A stretch of 64,000 nt of DNA from Syncephalastrum monosporum B8922 (Eukaryota; Mucoromycota; Mucoromycetes; Mucorales; Syncephalastraceae). This document shows, one piece after another, positions 1 through 11,417 of the stretch. The position numbers and the translations under genes were made by a program. The stretch lies in assembly GCA_000697355.1 (NCBI GenBank), contig JNEN01000782.1, positions 1 through 64,000 on the forward strand, read 5' to 3'. Below the pieces are notes generated by a model. That model was given only the letters and a program-made list of their open reading frames with translations, had not been told where the DNA came from and searched no databases. Each line of letters starts with the position of its first letter. The first letter of the stretch is position 1.

Positions 1-483
1 GCCCTCGCTATCGGCAACGTGCTTCCCCTTGCCTCGATGCCCGAGGGTACCATCGTCTCGAACGTCGAGGAGAAGATTGGTGACCGCGGTGCTCTTGCCC
101 GTACCTCCGGCAACTACGTGACCATCATCGGCCACGGTGAGGACGGCCGCACCCGTCTGCGTCTGCCCTCCGGCGCCAAGAAGATCGTCCCCTCCACTGC
201 CCGTGCCGTCGTCGGTATCGTTGCTGGTGGCGGTCGTATCGACAAGCCCCTCTTGAAGGCCGGCCGTGCCTACCACCAGGCCAAGGCCAAGCGCAACAAC
301 TGGCCCCGTACCCGTGGTGTTGCCATGAACCCCGTGGACCATCCTCACGGTGGTGGTAACCATCAGCACATTGGTCACGCCTCCACCATGGCCCGCGACG
401 CCCCCGCTGGTCAGAAGGTCGGTCTTATTGCTGCCCGCCGTACTGGTCTCCTCCGTGGTACCAAGAAGGTCAAGGACCAGTAA
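1..483 (+). CDS. RPL2: 60S ribosomal protein uL2 (L2/L8), 3' part
   Basis: Structural protein of the large cytosolic ribosomal subunit, located near the peptidyl-transferase centre. Only the C-terminal 160 codons are in the window; the frame is already open at base 1 and the gene begins upstream. The family hallmarks are visible: the [20 protein letters not shown] stretch, the [16 protein letters not shown] segment holding the conserved histidine of the uL2 peptidyl-transferase loop, and a basic C-terminus ending in KKVKDQ. Codons are strongly C/G-ending and biased, as expected for a highly expressed gene. An AATAAA sits at 500-505, 17 nt after the stop, and could be the polyadenylation signal. 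It is convergent with SPT7, with 269 bp between the two stop codons. Identification is very secure. Confidence 0.97.
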   Translation, partial: ALAIGNVLPLASMPEGTIVSNVEEKIGDRGALARTSGNYVTIIGHGEDGRTRLRLPSGAKKIVPSTARAVVGIVAGGGRIDKPLLKAGRAYHQAKAKRNNWPRTRGVAMNPVDHPHGGGNHQHIGHASTMARDAPAGQKVGLIAARRTGLLRGTKKVKDQ

Positions 484-752
484 ATTACACACGCATCCCA
501 ATAAAATTCACAAAACATCTGCTACGCAAACTCGTCTGCTGCATGACAATCTCGCGCTGGCTGTCCATCCTACATATTAAAGTATGTACTGCACAATATA
601 GTACAGTACACATTGGGGGCACGCTGAGTTGTTTCATTCCGTTTCTCTTTTTTTCTTTTTTCTTTTGCTGTACAAGGCGTATATATGTATTTTTGAGGGC
701 ACACGAGAAGGTTTGAATGAGTAGAGAAGAACAAAAGGAAAAATGATACAAA

Positions 753-3700
753 TTATGCGTTGCCAGACTTTTTGGCTTGCGCCTTTTTCAGCTTGGCTTC
801 CTGCTTGGCCTGTCGCTCCTGCTCCCGCTGCTCCTCGCGCATCTTGCGCTTCTGTTCCTTTTCCGCCATCTTTTGTTGCCGTTCCTCCTGCTTTTGCCGC
901 TTCTTTTCAGCACGCTCCGCTTTTTCGGCCATGACTTCCTCGAGAGGTCGTTTCCGCTTTGTTTTCCGTGCCTCGCCGCTCGCACCTGCCTGCGAGGCAC
1001 TGCTGTTGGTGTTGGTGTCCTTGAGCGGCTTTTTCCGTCCGCTCGCGGTCTTGTTGGTCGGCGGCCATCGTGGTCGGTTCCGGTGGCGGTTCAAAATGTA
1101 TTCGTCCTCGACCATACCGCCCTCGACGCTCAGTTTCTTTTGGAACACGGGCTGGAGCAAGCCGATGAGCCCCTTATCGGACGTCACCGGGGTGAATGCT
1201 GGCGGCGGTGGATACTTGGGTGCAGGTTCCTTTTTAGACCTGGAGAAAAAGAAAGAAAGAAAGAGACAAGGATGCATCAGACCTTGCACGGATGGATCAT
1301 GCCCAAACTTACGTCTTTATGCTTGTATCTTTGTCCTTGTTGACTCCGAACCAAAGGCGTGCTGGTATATGCTGCAGGGAAACGAGAGATCAGGTTAATA
1401 TGGACAGTAGCTCTTCAGACGGAAACTCACCGAAAGAGCACTCAAATTATACTCTTGGTCCAGGCCGAGGTTCTTGAAGCCGAAGTAATCCTCGCCGATA
1501 TCTTCGCCAAACGAGCCACTACATTGCAAATGAGTAAAACGGACAGACACAGCAGGCTATGGTAACTCACGTGATGAATGTCTCATCGTCTGCCAGGGCA
1601 GTTTCCTCGTCGTCCGAACGCTCTGTGGGTCCCTGGAGAAACGCGCGTCTGTAAACACACTGCTTTGCAATAATACCATGTAACTTACAGAAAGGAGGTC
1701 CTGATAAGACGTTTCGAGCTTGCGATGGAGCTCTTCGAGGCGATAGCCATATCGCTCAATGTCATCGCGGATATAGGTCTCGAGATCAGAAATGTTCTCG
1801 ACGCCGTTCTCAAAGAGCACGTGCATGATGATCTCCTCGCTGCTCATGCGTCGTCCGTAATCATCCGAGTAACTGCGCAGCATCTTGCCGACGTTGGTCA
1901 TGTAGTCGAGCGCGATATCGGTAATGACGCCAAATGCGCTCTCGTGAGCACCCTCGAAACCAGCGTGGGCGAGCAGTTTTGTGACGGACCGTTGCATAAT
2001 GCTGTGTCCGGAGTTGGGATCGATAATGAGCGGGGGCGTGGCTTGATGAGGCGGATGGAGGTCACTTGCGGAAAGCAGAGGTCGGGCGTCGGGCGGCGGC
2101 GGTGAAAAGGGGGTGTGTAGGATAGACGATGGACTCGGCATCATACTATGTAATGAGGAGGAAGGATCTTCGAGGGATATTGACGATGCTAACGCGGATA
2201 GCTGCAGCAAAGAGAGTCAGTATCGGTCGCGTCTTTTCGGTTTGTAGGGCTTGTACTTACCGGCACATTGTTCCGCACAGCATTGCACTTGGTATAGACT
2301 TGGCGGATTTTCTGTAGCTGCTGTAAATTCCGGTCGATCAATGTGTTGAGCCCATGATTGGGAAAGTGCACCGACGGATAGACGTCAAGCGAGACATCCG
2401 TGTACCCGCGTGGGTGCCTTGCCAGACTGATGTCCGTATCCACCGATCCCTTGCGTGAGAGGTGCCGCGTCTCCATCGGCACCTCTTCGCGCAAATTATC
2501 CGATAGCGCCGTGATCTCCGGTAAACCGCACGACAGAAAGTATTCCGGCAAGAACAAGTCGGTCCGCATAGCATCGTCCTCCTCGGTCTTGGGTTTCGTA
2601 ATCTTGCGCGAAAAGAACGCGTCGAGATTATCATCATCACTCGAGTCGAGGTCCACCTCATCATAGAGGCTCGCCGAGCCGCCACTGCGCTCGTTCCACC
2701 GCGAGAACCGGTCGTGCGTGCATTTGACGAGCTTTTGGGTCATGGCGGGCTTATGGTGCAAGTTCTCGATGAGCGCAAAACGCTCCATGTCAAGCGCAGA
2801 GCGTGTGAGCGCTTCGCGGTCGGCAAAACTGTACTGATACTGGCGCTCGACGTCGATGGCGAGCTTGGCGCGCGTCTTCTTCGTCAGGTCGTGCCATAAT
2901 TGGTCCTGCAATTCTGCAAGGTCGCCATCCATATCCTCCCCGACGCTCTTGGCGTCGTCTTCTGTGCCGTTTTGACCCTTGACATGCTTCCCACCATACT
3001 CGGCGTGCACGTGGCCGTTGGGCGTCTGGTAATTGCTCTCGTTATCGCTGCTGCCGTGGGTGAGATCGGTGCCGGCCGGTGCGCTGGATTCACGCGTCAT
3101 CGACCGTTCGCGCGAGAAGCGGTCGGCGCTTTCTTTTCGATCTGCGTGCTTCTGGCCCCCTGGCGTTTTCCGTGAGGGCCGTGCCACTTCGGAATCATTG
3201 TCGTCGCTGCCTTCGTCTCCAAACTCCTCGACCTCGGCGTCGATCTTGTCCTTGACAACAATGTCAGGCACCCGACTCAAAAGACGATCGGTTTTGCGGC
3301 GCATGGCATACGCGTGTTTCCGGTATTCGCTTGCTTGCTAAAAATTAAAGACGTGTCAAGACCACATCAGACGGAAGGAGGGAGGATAAATTGGACTTAC
3401 TGGGTTGGTATTGTACAATAAGCAATTGTCGTAGATCAGGTAGAGATCGTTGGCAAACTCTTTTTTCGATCTGTACTGAAGCGCCTTCATCTTTTTGGTG
3501 ACTGTGCCCAGATCCATAGGCCTCTTGATGACTGAGCATTGACGAATATGATCAGCATAACATAGAATGAGATATTGACTGATCCGTTTGGACAACTAGG
3601 CGTACCTTCAAAATAATCAGGCGCTTCGCGTTTGCTGACCTTGTTGAGGAAAGGCGTCGAGTGCTCGGTAAAATTCTTCAGGTCGGTCAAGACCTTTTCA

Positions 3701-4791
3701 ATCGCTTCATAGAGCTCTTCCTGTCCAATTTTGTTATCGCTAGCCTATAGCCACCACCCCACTTGAGTCATGCTTCTATCTTAAAGAGAAACCAGGGAAA
3801 AAAGTACGTACCCACTTGGTGCGATGGGGCTTAAAGTCGGATAGCAGGTGGCGCAGATCTTTGTCGGATAGGGCTAATTGATCTCTATGGGTGGCGATGC
3901 CTTGCAAAAGATACTAAAAGATAGGAAGAATTGCCATGAGGACACATACTCCCATGTAGAATGAGGATACTGTGTACCTTGAGATTAAATTGACCGCCAT
4001 TGAACATGGATAGCTAAGATGGAATCGTATCAGTACGCTTTCTAGAGCGGGCTACGCGAGACTTTCTATTACCGAATGTTCTTGCAGATTGTTCTTCTCC
4101 TCTTCATCGTTCATCTCTTCCTGGGCTTCAAATTCCTAAAAAAGAGAGCGAGAGCGAGAGCGAGAGAGATACGTGGGATGTCAGACCGGCTTGAACACGA
4201 AGTTTGACAGGATGAAGAAAGTACCTCGAGTTTCTGTAATTCAATCATGGCAGTATGATCATATTCGAGGGTATGGTAGACGTCGTTGAGGGGTATGTTG
4301 GGGCCATAGCTGACGAGGGGCAGGTCTTTTCCGTCCGCTTCCGGCTTGTCGTTCTCTGGCTCGTCGTCCTCCTTCTTGACCGTGGGCGTCATGCCGATAT
4401 CGATGGCAGCGACGCGGTCAGGGGACTGGGGTGGGGTGGGGAGTGCCCTGGCTTCCGAGTAGATGCGTTCGAGGTCGATGCGAGCGTGTTGACAGCAGGG
4501 CCGGTCCGAGTGGTACAAGTGAGGCACGAATTGCTCGTAGAGCATCGACCGAATGCGCAGAATGGTGCGTTCACGGTCAGGGTCGGGCACGGCACGGGAG
4601 GATTGTGGCCAGTGCATCAAGCTAAACCAGCGTTCGAATGTCTCGGTAGCGGATTCAAAAAGAGTGGCCTCCTGCGCAGACAGGAAGCCATGGTGCCAGT
4701 CTCTGCTGAGGATCTCCTTTGCAAGGACATACGACAGCTGGGTCCACGGCGGCGGGTCGTCGACGTGCTTCGTGCTGAGGTGCGGCGGCAT
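753..4791 (-). CDS. SPT7: SAGA complex subunit Spt7 (bromodomain + histone fold)
   Basis: Scaffold subunit of the nuclear SAGA histone-acetyltransferase coactivator. Twelve exons close in frame to 1,107 aa: 4225-4791, 4073-4135, 3978-4013, 3812-3913, 3606-3744, 3401-3531, 2261-3337, 1689-2201, 1571-1632, 1431-1518, 1313-1371, 753-1239. A bromodomain spans exons 5-7 (about residues 265-360; [16 protein letters not shown] and [14 protein letters not shown] are diagnostic of Spt7). An acidic, serine-rich linker follows. A bromodomain-associated histone fold (about 772-845) comes next; in yeast this pairs with Taf10. After it lies the conserved Spt7 motif [16 protein letters not shown], split over exons 10-11. 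The C-terminus is a Lys/Glu/Gln-rich coiled-coil-like tail. The start at 4791 is chosen because upstream in-frame sequence is low-complexity leader. The acceptor of the 56-nt intron 1633-1688 was chosen by phase, and nearer AGs exist. The gene is divergent from the F-box gene. Confidence 0.93.
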
Positions 4792-5188
4792 GCCCAAAAA
4801 ATATGTGTAGACTGGAGGATGGATGGAAGGATCGGTGGGAGCAGTAGTAATGTACACGAGTGAACGCCGCGCTAAAGAGAGGATCGGCCTAAAGACGAGA
4901 CGTGCTGTGCGTGAAAGAAAGAGAAGAGAGAGAGAGTGAGAATGAGCAAGAGAAAATATGCAGAGAAAGTAATAATATAATAATAAAACAGAAGACAACA
5001 GCTAGAAAGTGTATGAGGGAGTGTGTGGTGTATAAATTTGGGCTTCAGACTGCGTAGAGAGTGAGAGACACAGAGAGGAAGAGCGTAAGAGAGAGACGCG
5101 CGCGCGAGCTCGCGCTGCCCAATTGACAGGATTATTATTCTTCTTCTTCTCTTTCCAACACTAATAATAAAAAAGGAGGGATAAGAGT
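4792..5188. promoter_or_regulatory. Shared promoter region SPT7 / F-box gene
   Basis: A 397-bp spacer between two divergent start codons. It contains purine/pyrimidine-biased runs (GAGAGAGAG-type repeats near 4925-4945 and 5060-5105), a GC-rich CGCGCGCGAGCTCGCG patch at about 5099-5115, and an AT-rich stretch just before the F-box ATG. No clear TATA box is placed for either gene. Assignment as a bidirectional promoter is inferred from gene layout only. Confidence 0.5.
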
Positions 5189-7000
5189 ATGGTTCTCCAA
5201 GCTATACCCTTAGAAATCCTCCAAGACATTCTCACCCTCTTTTTACCCATTAAAACCCAATGCCTCTGCCAAACCGTCTGCCGCTCGTGGTACATGCTGC
5301 TTGTGCCGTTTCTCTACCACCGGGTGGATATCCTCGGGCCTCGCCAGTTTGATCTCTTCTTTCGCGCCCTGTCTCAGCCATCCACCATCCGCATCAAACT
5401 CGGCTTGCATGTACGCGAGCTCTCCTTGGAAGGCGGCGTCAGTGCCAACCGGTACACGCTGCAGCAGCTGAGTGCGTATTGCCCCAACCTCTACTGCCTC
5501 AAGCTGGACGGCTCAGCCCACTACCTGGACAGAGAAGACTACTCCGCGTGGCAGAAGCACACCTTGCGTCGCCTGGAAGGCATCCCGGACAGCGCGGCCT
5601 GCTATCTCCTCAAGCAGCCGACGTGCCTGCTCGATCTGACCCACGTCTCCGTCGTCGGTTCCAGCATGAACGAGGTCTGCGCGTCTCAGCTCTACGACCA
5701 ATTGCGTTCGCTCCCCGCCCTTGCCAGCCTCGAACTCGTTTCCTTTGATTCCGTCTCCTTGCGCGACTTTGAAGACTGGCATGCGTCCTCGCCCCAGCTG
5801 GTCTCACTCGCCATCCTCGACTCGTCCCTCACCGGTTGGGGTGGCAACGAGGATCCGTCGCCAGGTCTACTCACTGCCGAGGACCCGCGGCCCGTCCGCC
5901 GTCTCACCACGCTTCGCATCGAATCCTGCCTCATGACGAAGCCTGTCTACGAGTCTGTCCTCTTCTACATTGCCTCCAAATACCCTTCTCTCCGCACCCT
6001 CGAGCTCTCGGCCAAGTTTGACGTCGAATGGTATCAAGCACGCCAAATCCCGGCCGATCAAGAAGGCTTCATGGCCATGTCGTACACCGCCCTACTCCAC
6101 ATCCTCAAGCGCTGTCCTGACCTGACCTCGCTGCAACTGATCAACGTCGATGTCGATGATCGTATCATGGACATGCTCGGCGACTTTCATCGTCCCTTGC
6201 AAACTCTTTCCGTGGGCGATCTGAAGCGAGGCGGTTTTGACTACCTGCAACACATGAGTCCCAAGCAGCAATCCCAACTGCAGTCCCTTTCACTCTTGGG
6301 CAGCCCGGGCGGCAGCAAGTTGACCGGCATGCGCATCCTCTCCCACTTCCACCACCTTACGCACCTCCATCTCTCCCTCTTACACGGCTCGCCCTTTGAA
6401 ACAAGCCTGGAGAGCATTCCCGTTGATACCCTGCTAAAATATGCCTCCCAATTGCGCTCCCTTACCATCGAGTGGTGTCGTCTCGAGGCCATCCGTGAGG
6501 AGCCAGAGGATCCAGACATCGCTTCCGACCACCCATTGACGGAGCTGCGTATCGAAAATGTTGACTTTTACGATAACGTTCTGCCCTATGTTGCAGCCCG
6601 GTGCCCACGCCTTGCCCATGTCACGCTTGTCGACGCCGACTCCATACCCGAAGGTTGGCTGAACCGGTGGGGACTCTATGAACGCACCTTGGTGAGCCTG
6701 AAGAACATTGACACCTTACGCATTGACTATACCGGCCTAAACGGCATGCCGCCCCCGCGCTTCTTTAAGCTCATGTGTCAAAAGCAAGACCAGCCGCGCT
6801 GGTTCCATATCGCCGCCCACGAGGAGCTGATACGGAGCGACAACTTCCGCTATGAACACAAGATGGTGAACCTCAGTCGAGCAACCGACATTACGAATAC
6901 CGAACCCCACGACGTATCCGAGGATGAGCACGAAGGCTATGTGGAGATTCAATGTCACTCGGTCAAGGCACTCTTTCTCAGCTCGGTCCGAGTGGTGTAA
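5189..7000 (+). CDS. F-box protein with leucine-rich repeat-like C-terminus
   Basis: Single-exon gene, 603 aa. The first about 45 residues form an F-box (IPLEILQDILTLFLPIKTQC, then CRSWYMLLVPFLYHRV), the module that binds Skp1 and makes the protein a substrate adaptor of an SCF ubiquitin ligase. The remainder is a long series of degenerate leucine-rich segments (for example LASLELVSFDSVSLRDF, LTSLQLINVDVDDRIMDML, LRSLTIEWCRLEAI), typical of the many fungal F-box/LRR proteins with unknown substrates. The C-terminus ends in an acidic patch and FLSSVRVV. The frame is uninterrupted, and the ATG is preceded by an A-rich leader. No substrate can be inferred. The family assignment rests on the F-box; the LRR call is by pattern of hydrophobic spacing. 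Confidence 0.85.
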   Translation: MVLQAIPLEILQDILTLFLPIKTQCLCQTVCRSWYMLLVPFLYHRVDILGPRQFDLFFRALSQPSTIRIKLGLHVRELSLEGGVSANRYTLQQLSAYCPNLYCLKLDGSAHYLDREDYSAWQKHTLRRLEGIPDSAACYLLKQPTCLLDLTHVSVVGSSMNEVCASQLYDQLRSLPALASLELVSFDSVSLRDFEDWHASSPQLVSLAILDSSLTGWGGNEDPSPGLLTAEDPRPVRRLTTLRIESCLMTKPVYESVLFYIASKYPSLRTLELSAKFDVEWYQARQIPADQEGFMAMSYTALLHILKRCPDLTSLQLINVDVDDRIMDMLGDFHRPLQTLSVGDLKRGGFDYLQHMSPKQQSQLQSLSLLGSPGGSKLTGMRILSHFHHLTHLHLSLLHGSPFETSLESIPVDTLLKYASQLRSLTIEWCRLEAIREEPEDPDIASDHPLTELRIENVDFYDNVLPYVAARCPRLAHVTLVDADSIPEGWLNRWGLYERTLVSLKNIDTLRIDYTGLNGMPPPRFFKLMCQKQDQPRWFHIAAHEELIRSDNFRYEHKMVNLSRATDITNTEPHDVSEDEHEGYVEIQCHSVKALFLSSVRVV

Positions 7001-7462
7001 CCCCACCTTGTATTCCCCCTTCATCCCACTTGTTCCTCGATCAGTTTCTAGAAAGGTTATTTATACCCGCAACATCGCCGCTTCTTGTCTTCTGGGTGGG
7101 TGGGACCGCGTTACCCGCTTAAGGGTGCACGTGCTCCCTAGCCGTATCCATTTCCTTGTCACCCTGTTAAATATTCCAATAAATGATATCTTACGTAAAG
7201 CAAGAAGACGGCTACGTTGTATACCCTGATGGGTGTGGTGTGTGGGGTTGGTGAACCAAACACTGCGGTATATATACACATACAGTAAAGAATGGGTAAA
7301 ACGGAAGGATGAACGGACCCTACATATGTCACAGGTTAAGAAACACAGAATGTCATGTACCCGGTGCCTACATGAGAGGCAGTAGCTTTTTCCCTTTTGC
7401 GCAACAGAAGAGCTCTTGGCAAAGGTCCCTGTAACATTTGTGTTTACAGTATATATTGCACC

Positions 7463-7471
7463 TATATATAA
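7463..7471 (+). promoter_or_regulatory. TATA-like element of the C2-domain gene
   Basis: TATATATAA lies 64-72 bp upstream of the ATG at 7535, in the 534-bp spacer after the F-box stop codon, and is followed by a pyrimidine-rich leader (TTTTCTCTCTTTCCCCTCC). The position suits a fungal core promoter. No other feature is evident in 7001-7534, which otherwise holds the 3' flank of the F-box gene. Confidence 0.45.
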
Positions 7472-7534
7472 GCCCCGGCCTGTGGGTGATTTCCCTTTTC
7501 TCTCTTTCCCCTCCTTTGATAAACACTACAAAAT

Positions 7535-8169
7535 ATGCCGCAAGGTCGCTTGTTAGTTACTGCAGGTAGGCTGGAATATCAGTTATGATGTATGCAGGTA
7601 CGAGATACAAATGTATACATAGTTACCATTCGAGGGCTTTCCGAGGCGGGACTTACGGGTATGTATTCTGCACCATTGGCGTAATGTGAGAGACTCATGT
7701 CTATCACATGTATCCTATAGAGTGCAGCACTTTTCTTGGATGCTTCGTTCAGCAGAATGATAAGAAGCGTACACGGTCGGACCCAGGTCCCGAGCCACAA
7801 TGGAACCAGCAACTATGTTGGTAAGCGGCGATCTTTTTGAGGACTCCTCCACTTCCAGTCGGCCATGACGCAGCTCGGACTTATTTTGTTTACATGGAAC
7901 ACTAGTGATATACCCAATGAGGAGGTAGATACCCTCTACGTCGAGCTTGTGAATGAGGACCCAAGACGGCCTGGTATCCTGGGTGGTGGCCAAGTCGACC
8001 TCAAGAGCGTGTTTGAAGAAGGTCGCGCTGAAGAATGGGTATCCATTGTCGGCCAGAGCGGTGAGACGCTTGGCCAAGCCTTGGTCCACCTGACATTCCA
8101 GGTACGTATCATTCAGCTTGTCTCTGGAACAGAACCTTATCGCCCAACTCAATGGCTAAACACACACAC

Positions 8170-8212
<43 letters not shown>

Positions 8213-8916
8213 TATGTACAGGGTCAATCTGATGAGCCTCCAGCCTACGGCGCCAGTCCTTATGGCTATCCTCCTCCGCCTGAAAAAGACGGCGACCCAG
8301 AACAGCAACGTAGCTTCAGTAGCCTTGGTCCCGATCAGCCTATGCCGACCCACTATGGTGAGGGCCAGCCACCGCCCTTTGCGCCTCAGGGCGCTGAAGG
8401 TGGCATGGTCTCAGCCGAAAGCGGCGCGTACTCTCAAGAGGAGCAGGAAATCGAAACGGAAGATGGCGAGAAGAAGAAAGTCCCGAGCTGGGTGGTAAGA
8501 AGTCCAAGACGCTGCATACACCTTACTAAAGAGGATCCTTGCTGCTCTATTTTTGGTAGAAATACGGTGGCTATGCGTTAGCAGGTGCTGCCGCCATCGG
8601 GCTTGGCGCGTGGGCTATCCACGAGATCAAGGAACATTATGACGAGAAGAAAGAGGAGGAAGAAGAGGCAGTTCGTGCCATCGAAGAAGCCGAAGAAAAA
8701 GAAGAAGAAGAGAACGAAGAGAACGAAGATGAAGAGAAGGAGAAGAAGGAAGAGGATGAAGAGGAAGAGGAAGAGGAAGAGAGCGAAGAGAAGGAGAAGG
8801 ATGAGGATGAGGATAAAGAAGAGGAAGAGGAAGAGGAAAAGCATCACCGCCACCATCATGATTCTTCCTCGAGCAGCGACAGCAGCGATAGCAGTGATGA
8901 TGAAAAGGACGACTGA
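7535..8916 (+). CDS. C2-domain protein with Pro-rich linker and poly-Glu tail
   Basis: Six exons join in frame to 330 aa: 7535-7565, 7623-7658, 7721-7820, 7906-8101, 8222-8494, 8560-8916. The N-terminal about 120 residues form a compact C2 domain (MPQGRLLVTAVTIRGL as first strand; EPQWNQQLC; then NEEVDTLYVELVNEDP and a final strand LGQALVHLTFQ). C2 domains usually bind membranes or proteins, often with calcium. The aspartates typical of calcium loops are only partly present, so calcium binding is doubtful. A Pro/Tyr/Gln-rich linker follows (residues about 122-210). Next come a Gly/Ala-rich hydrophobic patch (YGGYALAGAAAIGLGAWAI) and an extremely acidic Glu/Lys/Asp tail ending in His- and Ser-rich residues. 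The 85-nt intron 7821-7905 was set by frame and is the least certain junction. Confidence 0.75.
8161..8209 (+). repeat. (CA)n/(CT)n microsatellite in an intron
   Basis: Five CA units followed by about 18 CT units, inside intron 8102-8221 of the C2-domain gene and ending 12 nt before its acceptor AG. The CT run therefore acts as, or replaces, the polypyrimidine tract, and length changes could affect splicing. Confidence 0.9.
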
Positions 8917-9369
8917 CCTAAAAGCATAAGATAAAATAAAACGGCCATATACTATATGCATGAAGGTAGAAGTCGAAATCGTTAGGCTTGACTGTTATCT
9001 GAGTTATGTATTGACAATTGATGTGGCTCAAGTGGGTGTACAAAACCCAACGTCCGGAGAAAAGGATCCCAAGTATGGCAGGTCTCAGCATCTGCCACCA
9101 AGGCCCTAAAACCATGATCACAGCCAGTAGAGGGCGTGTTGACTTTTGAGGGTTGATCGAGGCGTGTCCCAAGGAGTAGGTCCATTCAGCATATTCTCAA
9201 AACAGCGGTATGAGTTCCTCACAAGCAATATATCAGAGTAAGTCTACGTATGTCAACTTTTATAAACACAAAATAAGTGAAGAGAGGGGTACATGTGTTT
9301 GTGTGTGTGAGAGTGCGTGCGTGCGTGTGTGCGGAATGATGATTAGAAAGAGAGAGAGAGAAAAAAGAG

Positions 9370-9983
9370 TTATACTTGAGGCATGACGGGTCTATTTTGT
9401 TCAGCAGTCCATCTGGAGATAGCAATACCGATACCCTCAATGAGGGCCAGGAGACCACCACCGACGACGGCTGATACAGTCGCAGCCTTAGCACCACCAC
9501 GCGCGGCCAGCACGCCACCGGTAATGGCACCCGACAAAATTGAGTTCCAAGGGTCTTCCTTCTGTCGGATACCCTTCAGGCCACAGTCAAAGGTCGAGAA
9601 AAGACCACCCCACACGGCGAAGTTACCGCCCAATACGGGTGCTCGTGCCTTCATGGCTGATACCGCGCCCACCATACGTTCGCCCTATTAGATTACGAAA
9701 GAATAGGAAAGAAATCATCAGTAAATCGGTCCCGGTGACAGTTGACAGACATCATATATTATATTATTACCCTCGGCGAGTTCTTTGCACCCTTCACCGA
9801 GTGCCAGATACCACCACCCACGGCGCCCATGACGAATGCACCACCTAAATCGCTCAGAATGACCCAAGGGCTGCAAGCGACAACAGAGGATATTAGAATA
9901 AAACTTTTTTTTCCGGGGATGCCAAAATAATAATAGGATACTGACCAGGGATCTCTGGAGTGATCTGCGGAACCGTGACCCAT
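9370..9983 (-). CDS. TIM17: Mitochondrial import inner membrane translocase subunit Tim17
   Basis: Channel subunit of the TIM23 presequence translocase in the mitochondrial inner membrane. Three exons (9946-9983, 9771-9870, 9370-9684) close in frame to 150 aa, the usual family length. The start [20 protein letters not shown] matches the conserved Tim17 N-terminus, including the HSRDPCPW signature. Four membrane-spanning segments follow with Gly-rich packing ([67 protein letters not shown]). Intron 1 splits the Cys codon of DPC and uses a less common GTCAGT donor. The gene is convergent with the C2-domain gene, with 453 bp between stops; that spacer holds GT/AG-rich simple sequence near 9295-9360 and nothing else I recognise. 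Confidence 0.96.
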
Positions 9984-10272
9984 TTTGTTCTTGTTTTTAT
10001 GTAGCTAGTTGTGTTTGAGGTGAACAGTCGGGAAGGGATCTCGTCGAGGTGTTTATTCGAGATCTCGTACGGCCGTGGTTTCGACAGCTGTTTTTTGTGA
10101 GGGAAAGAGGGGAATTTCGTTCAGGCTCGCACAAGAAGCAGTCCACTCTCAGCAGTCCTAGCAGTAACACCGACAAGCAGCAACTTACCAATTAGGAAAC
10201 AAGAGACAGTTTGGTTGTATCAAGCTCACGCACGACAACAATTAGCCCAGGAAATGGAGGTGGCCTTTCGAA

Positions 10273-10930
10273 ATGTCACTCTCGGAACGTGTCGAGCGTA
10301 ACCTCAAGGACTATTCTGTATACGCGCTGCTTGAAGACAACACTGTCACACGCCCAAGCATTCCACAGGCTAAGCGCTTGGCGCGTTATACTTGCAGCCA
10401 GTTTGCAGCAGTGGAAGAATCAGCCCCTTAGCCGTCCAGTGTTGCACCTACGGACTTTGTTGCAGCAGATGATCAAAGAGTTGGTCACTGAAGCATGGCG
10501 ATACCTTCCGGATGACGCAAAATGAAAACCAGCTAGCATTGTCCAGCGGTCCTCATGTCTATAACTCTCGCTATGGGCCTACTCTAGGTAGGAAGACCTA
10601 CCAGAGTTGCCTCAGCTCGGCCGTAGATATCGAAGACGTCCGGCCAAGGATATTCAAGAAGCTGCCAGCAGATATCAGAACCATATCGACCTGGAGAGGC
10701 TTTCAGAGCCGTCCCGTCAAAGAATGCGCGACACCATTCATGATACAAGACGCAACATCGAAACCTTGCGCCGCTACCTGAGTGGTAATGCTGCCGGCGT
10801 ACAGCTTGATGACTGCTTCATTCCAGAAGCCTATCAAGTAGTTCAGCAACGACCATACTTTAGCCTGGCGCCGTACTACTACAAATATTTAAACAAGAAC
10901 AAAAGATATTTATATATTTACATCATATAG
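10273..10930 (+). pseudogene. Degenerate coding remnant, family unknown
   Basis: Protein-like sequence spread over three frames. A frame starting at 10273 reads MSLSERVERNLKDYSVYALL and stops at 10431. The following bases read better in another frame up to a stop at 10525 (LRTLLQQMIKELVTEAWRYL). A third stretch, 10607-10930, is rich in Arg/Glu/Gln (for example RRPAKDIQEAASRYQNHID, then MRDTIHDTRRNIETLRRYL) and ends in AT-rich sequence. Frame changes and stops between helical-looking segments suggest frameshifted, inactive sequence rather than an expressed gene. Short introns could in principle join the pieces, but I could not find consistent splice sites. I do not recognise the family. No function is proposed. 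Confidence 0.35.
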
Positions 10931-11171
10931 TATCTGATGAATTAGATACTACACAAGAAATATGTCATAAAAAATATTACAGAGATTTTTTTTATACTTC
11001 TTTAGATGAAGATTGTGAAGATGATATAGACACCAACAATGCTTTAAATTAGTTAGGAACCATTCATAACAAAATGTACTGGCACTAGTACATCGAAATA
11101 AAAAAAAGATATTTTAGTACCACCCATAGCAGAACAAGTACGAAGTATGGGACCGGTACTTAGCAACGCTC

Positions 11172-11417
11172 ATGATGAAGACCCACACCAGATGCGGCAA
11201 ATGGGCGCTACAGAGACTAATCGACGCGGCTTACAAAAAGTTGTCAAAAAAAATGCTGAAAGCGAAAGGAAACGGAGGCATAATCCAGGCCGAGGAACGG
11301 CTGGGCCGCTTCCGCTACAAGATCAGCGACCCAAACATCTTCATGCGGTACCTTCAGCAGTTGTACGAATTGCTGCCGCGTTGACCAGCTTTTATAGTGA
11401 ATATGACCCCAAGTAAT
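11172..11417 (+). pseudogene. Frameshifted coding remnant, possibly mobile-element derived
   Basis: An open stretch reads TRCGKWALQRLIDAAYKKL, then GRFRYKISDPNIFMRYLQQLYELLP before a stop at 11384. In the neighbouring frame the sequence continues ALTSFYSEYDPK to 11416. The natural reading is therefore broken by a frameshift at about 11378-11384. It lacks a defensible start and lies in the gene-poor region. The Cys/Trp-Lys-rich beginning resembles fragments often seen with fungal repeats, but I cannot name a family. It is recorded as a broken fragment only. Confidence 0.4.

Noticed and set aside
760..1398. 212- and 188-codon plus-strand frames rich in Ser/Phe/Cys or Leu
   Set aside because: Antisense shadow of the Lys/Glu-rich tail and introns of SPT7.
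8585..8929. 114-codon Lys/Arg-rich open frame overlapping the C2 gene
   Set aside because: It is the shifted-frame reading of the GAA/GAG-rich last exon, whose true frame gives poly-Glu joined in phase to the upstream exons.
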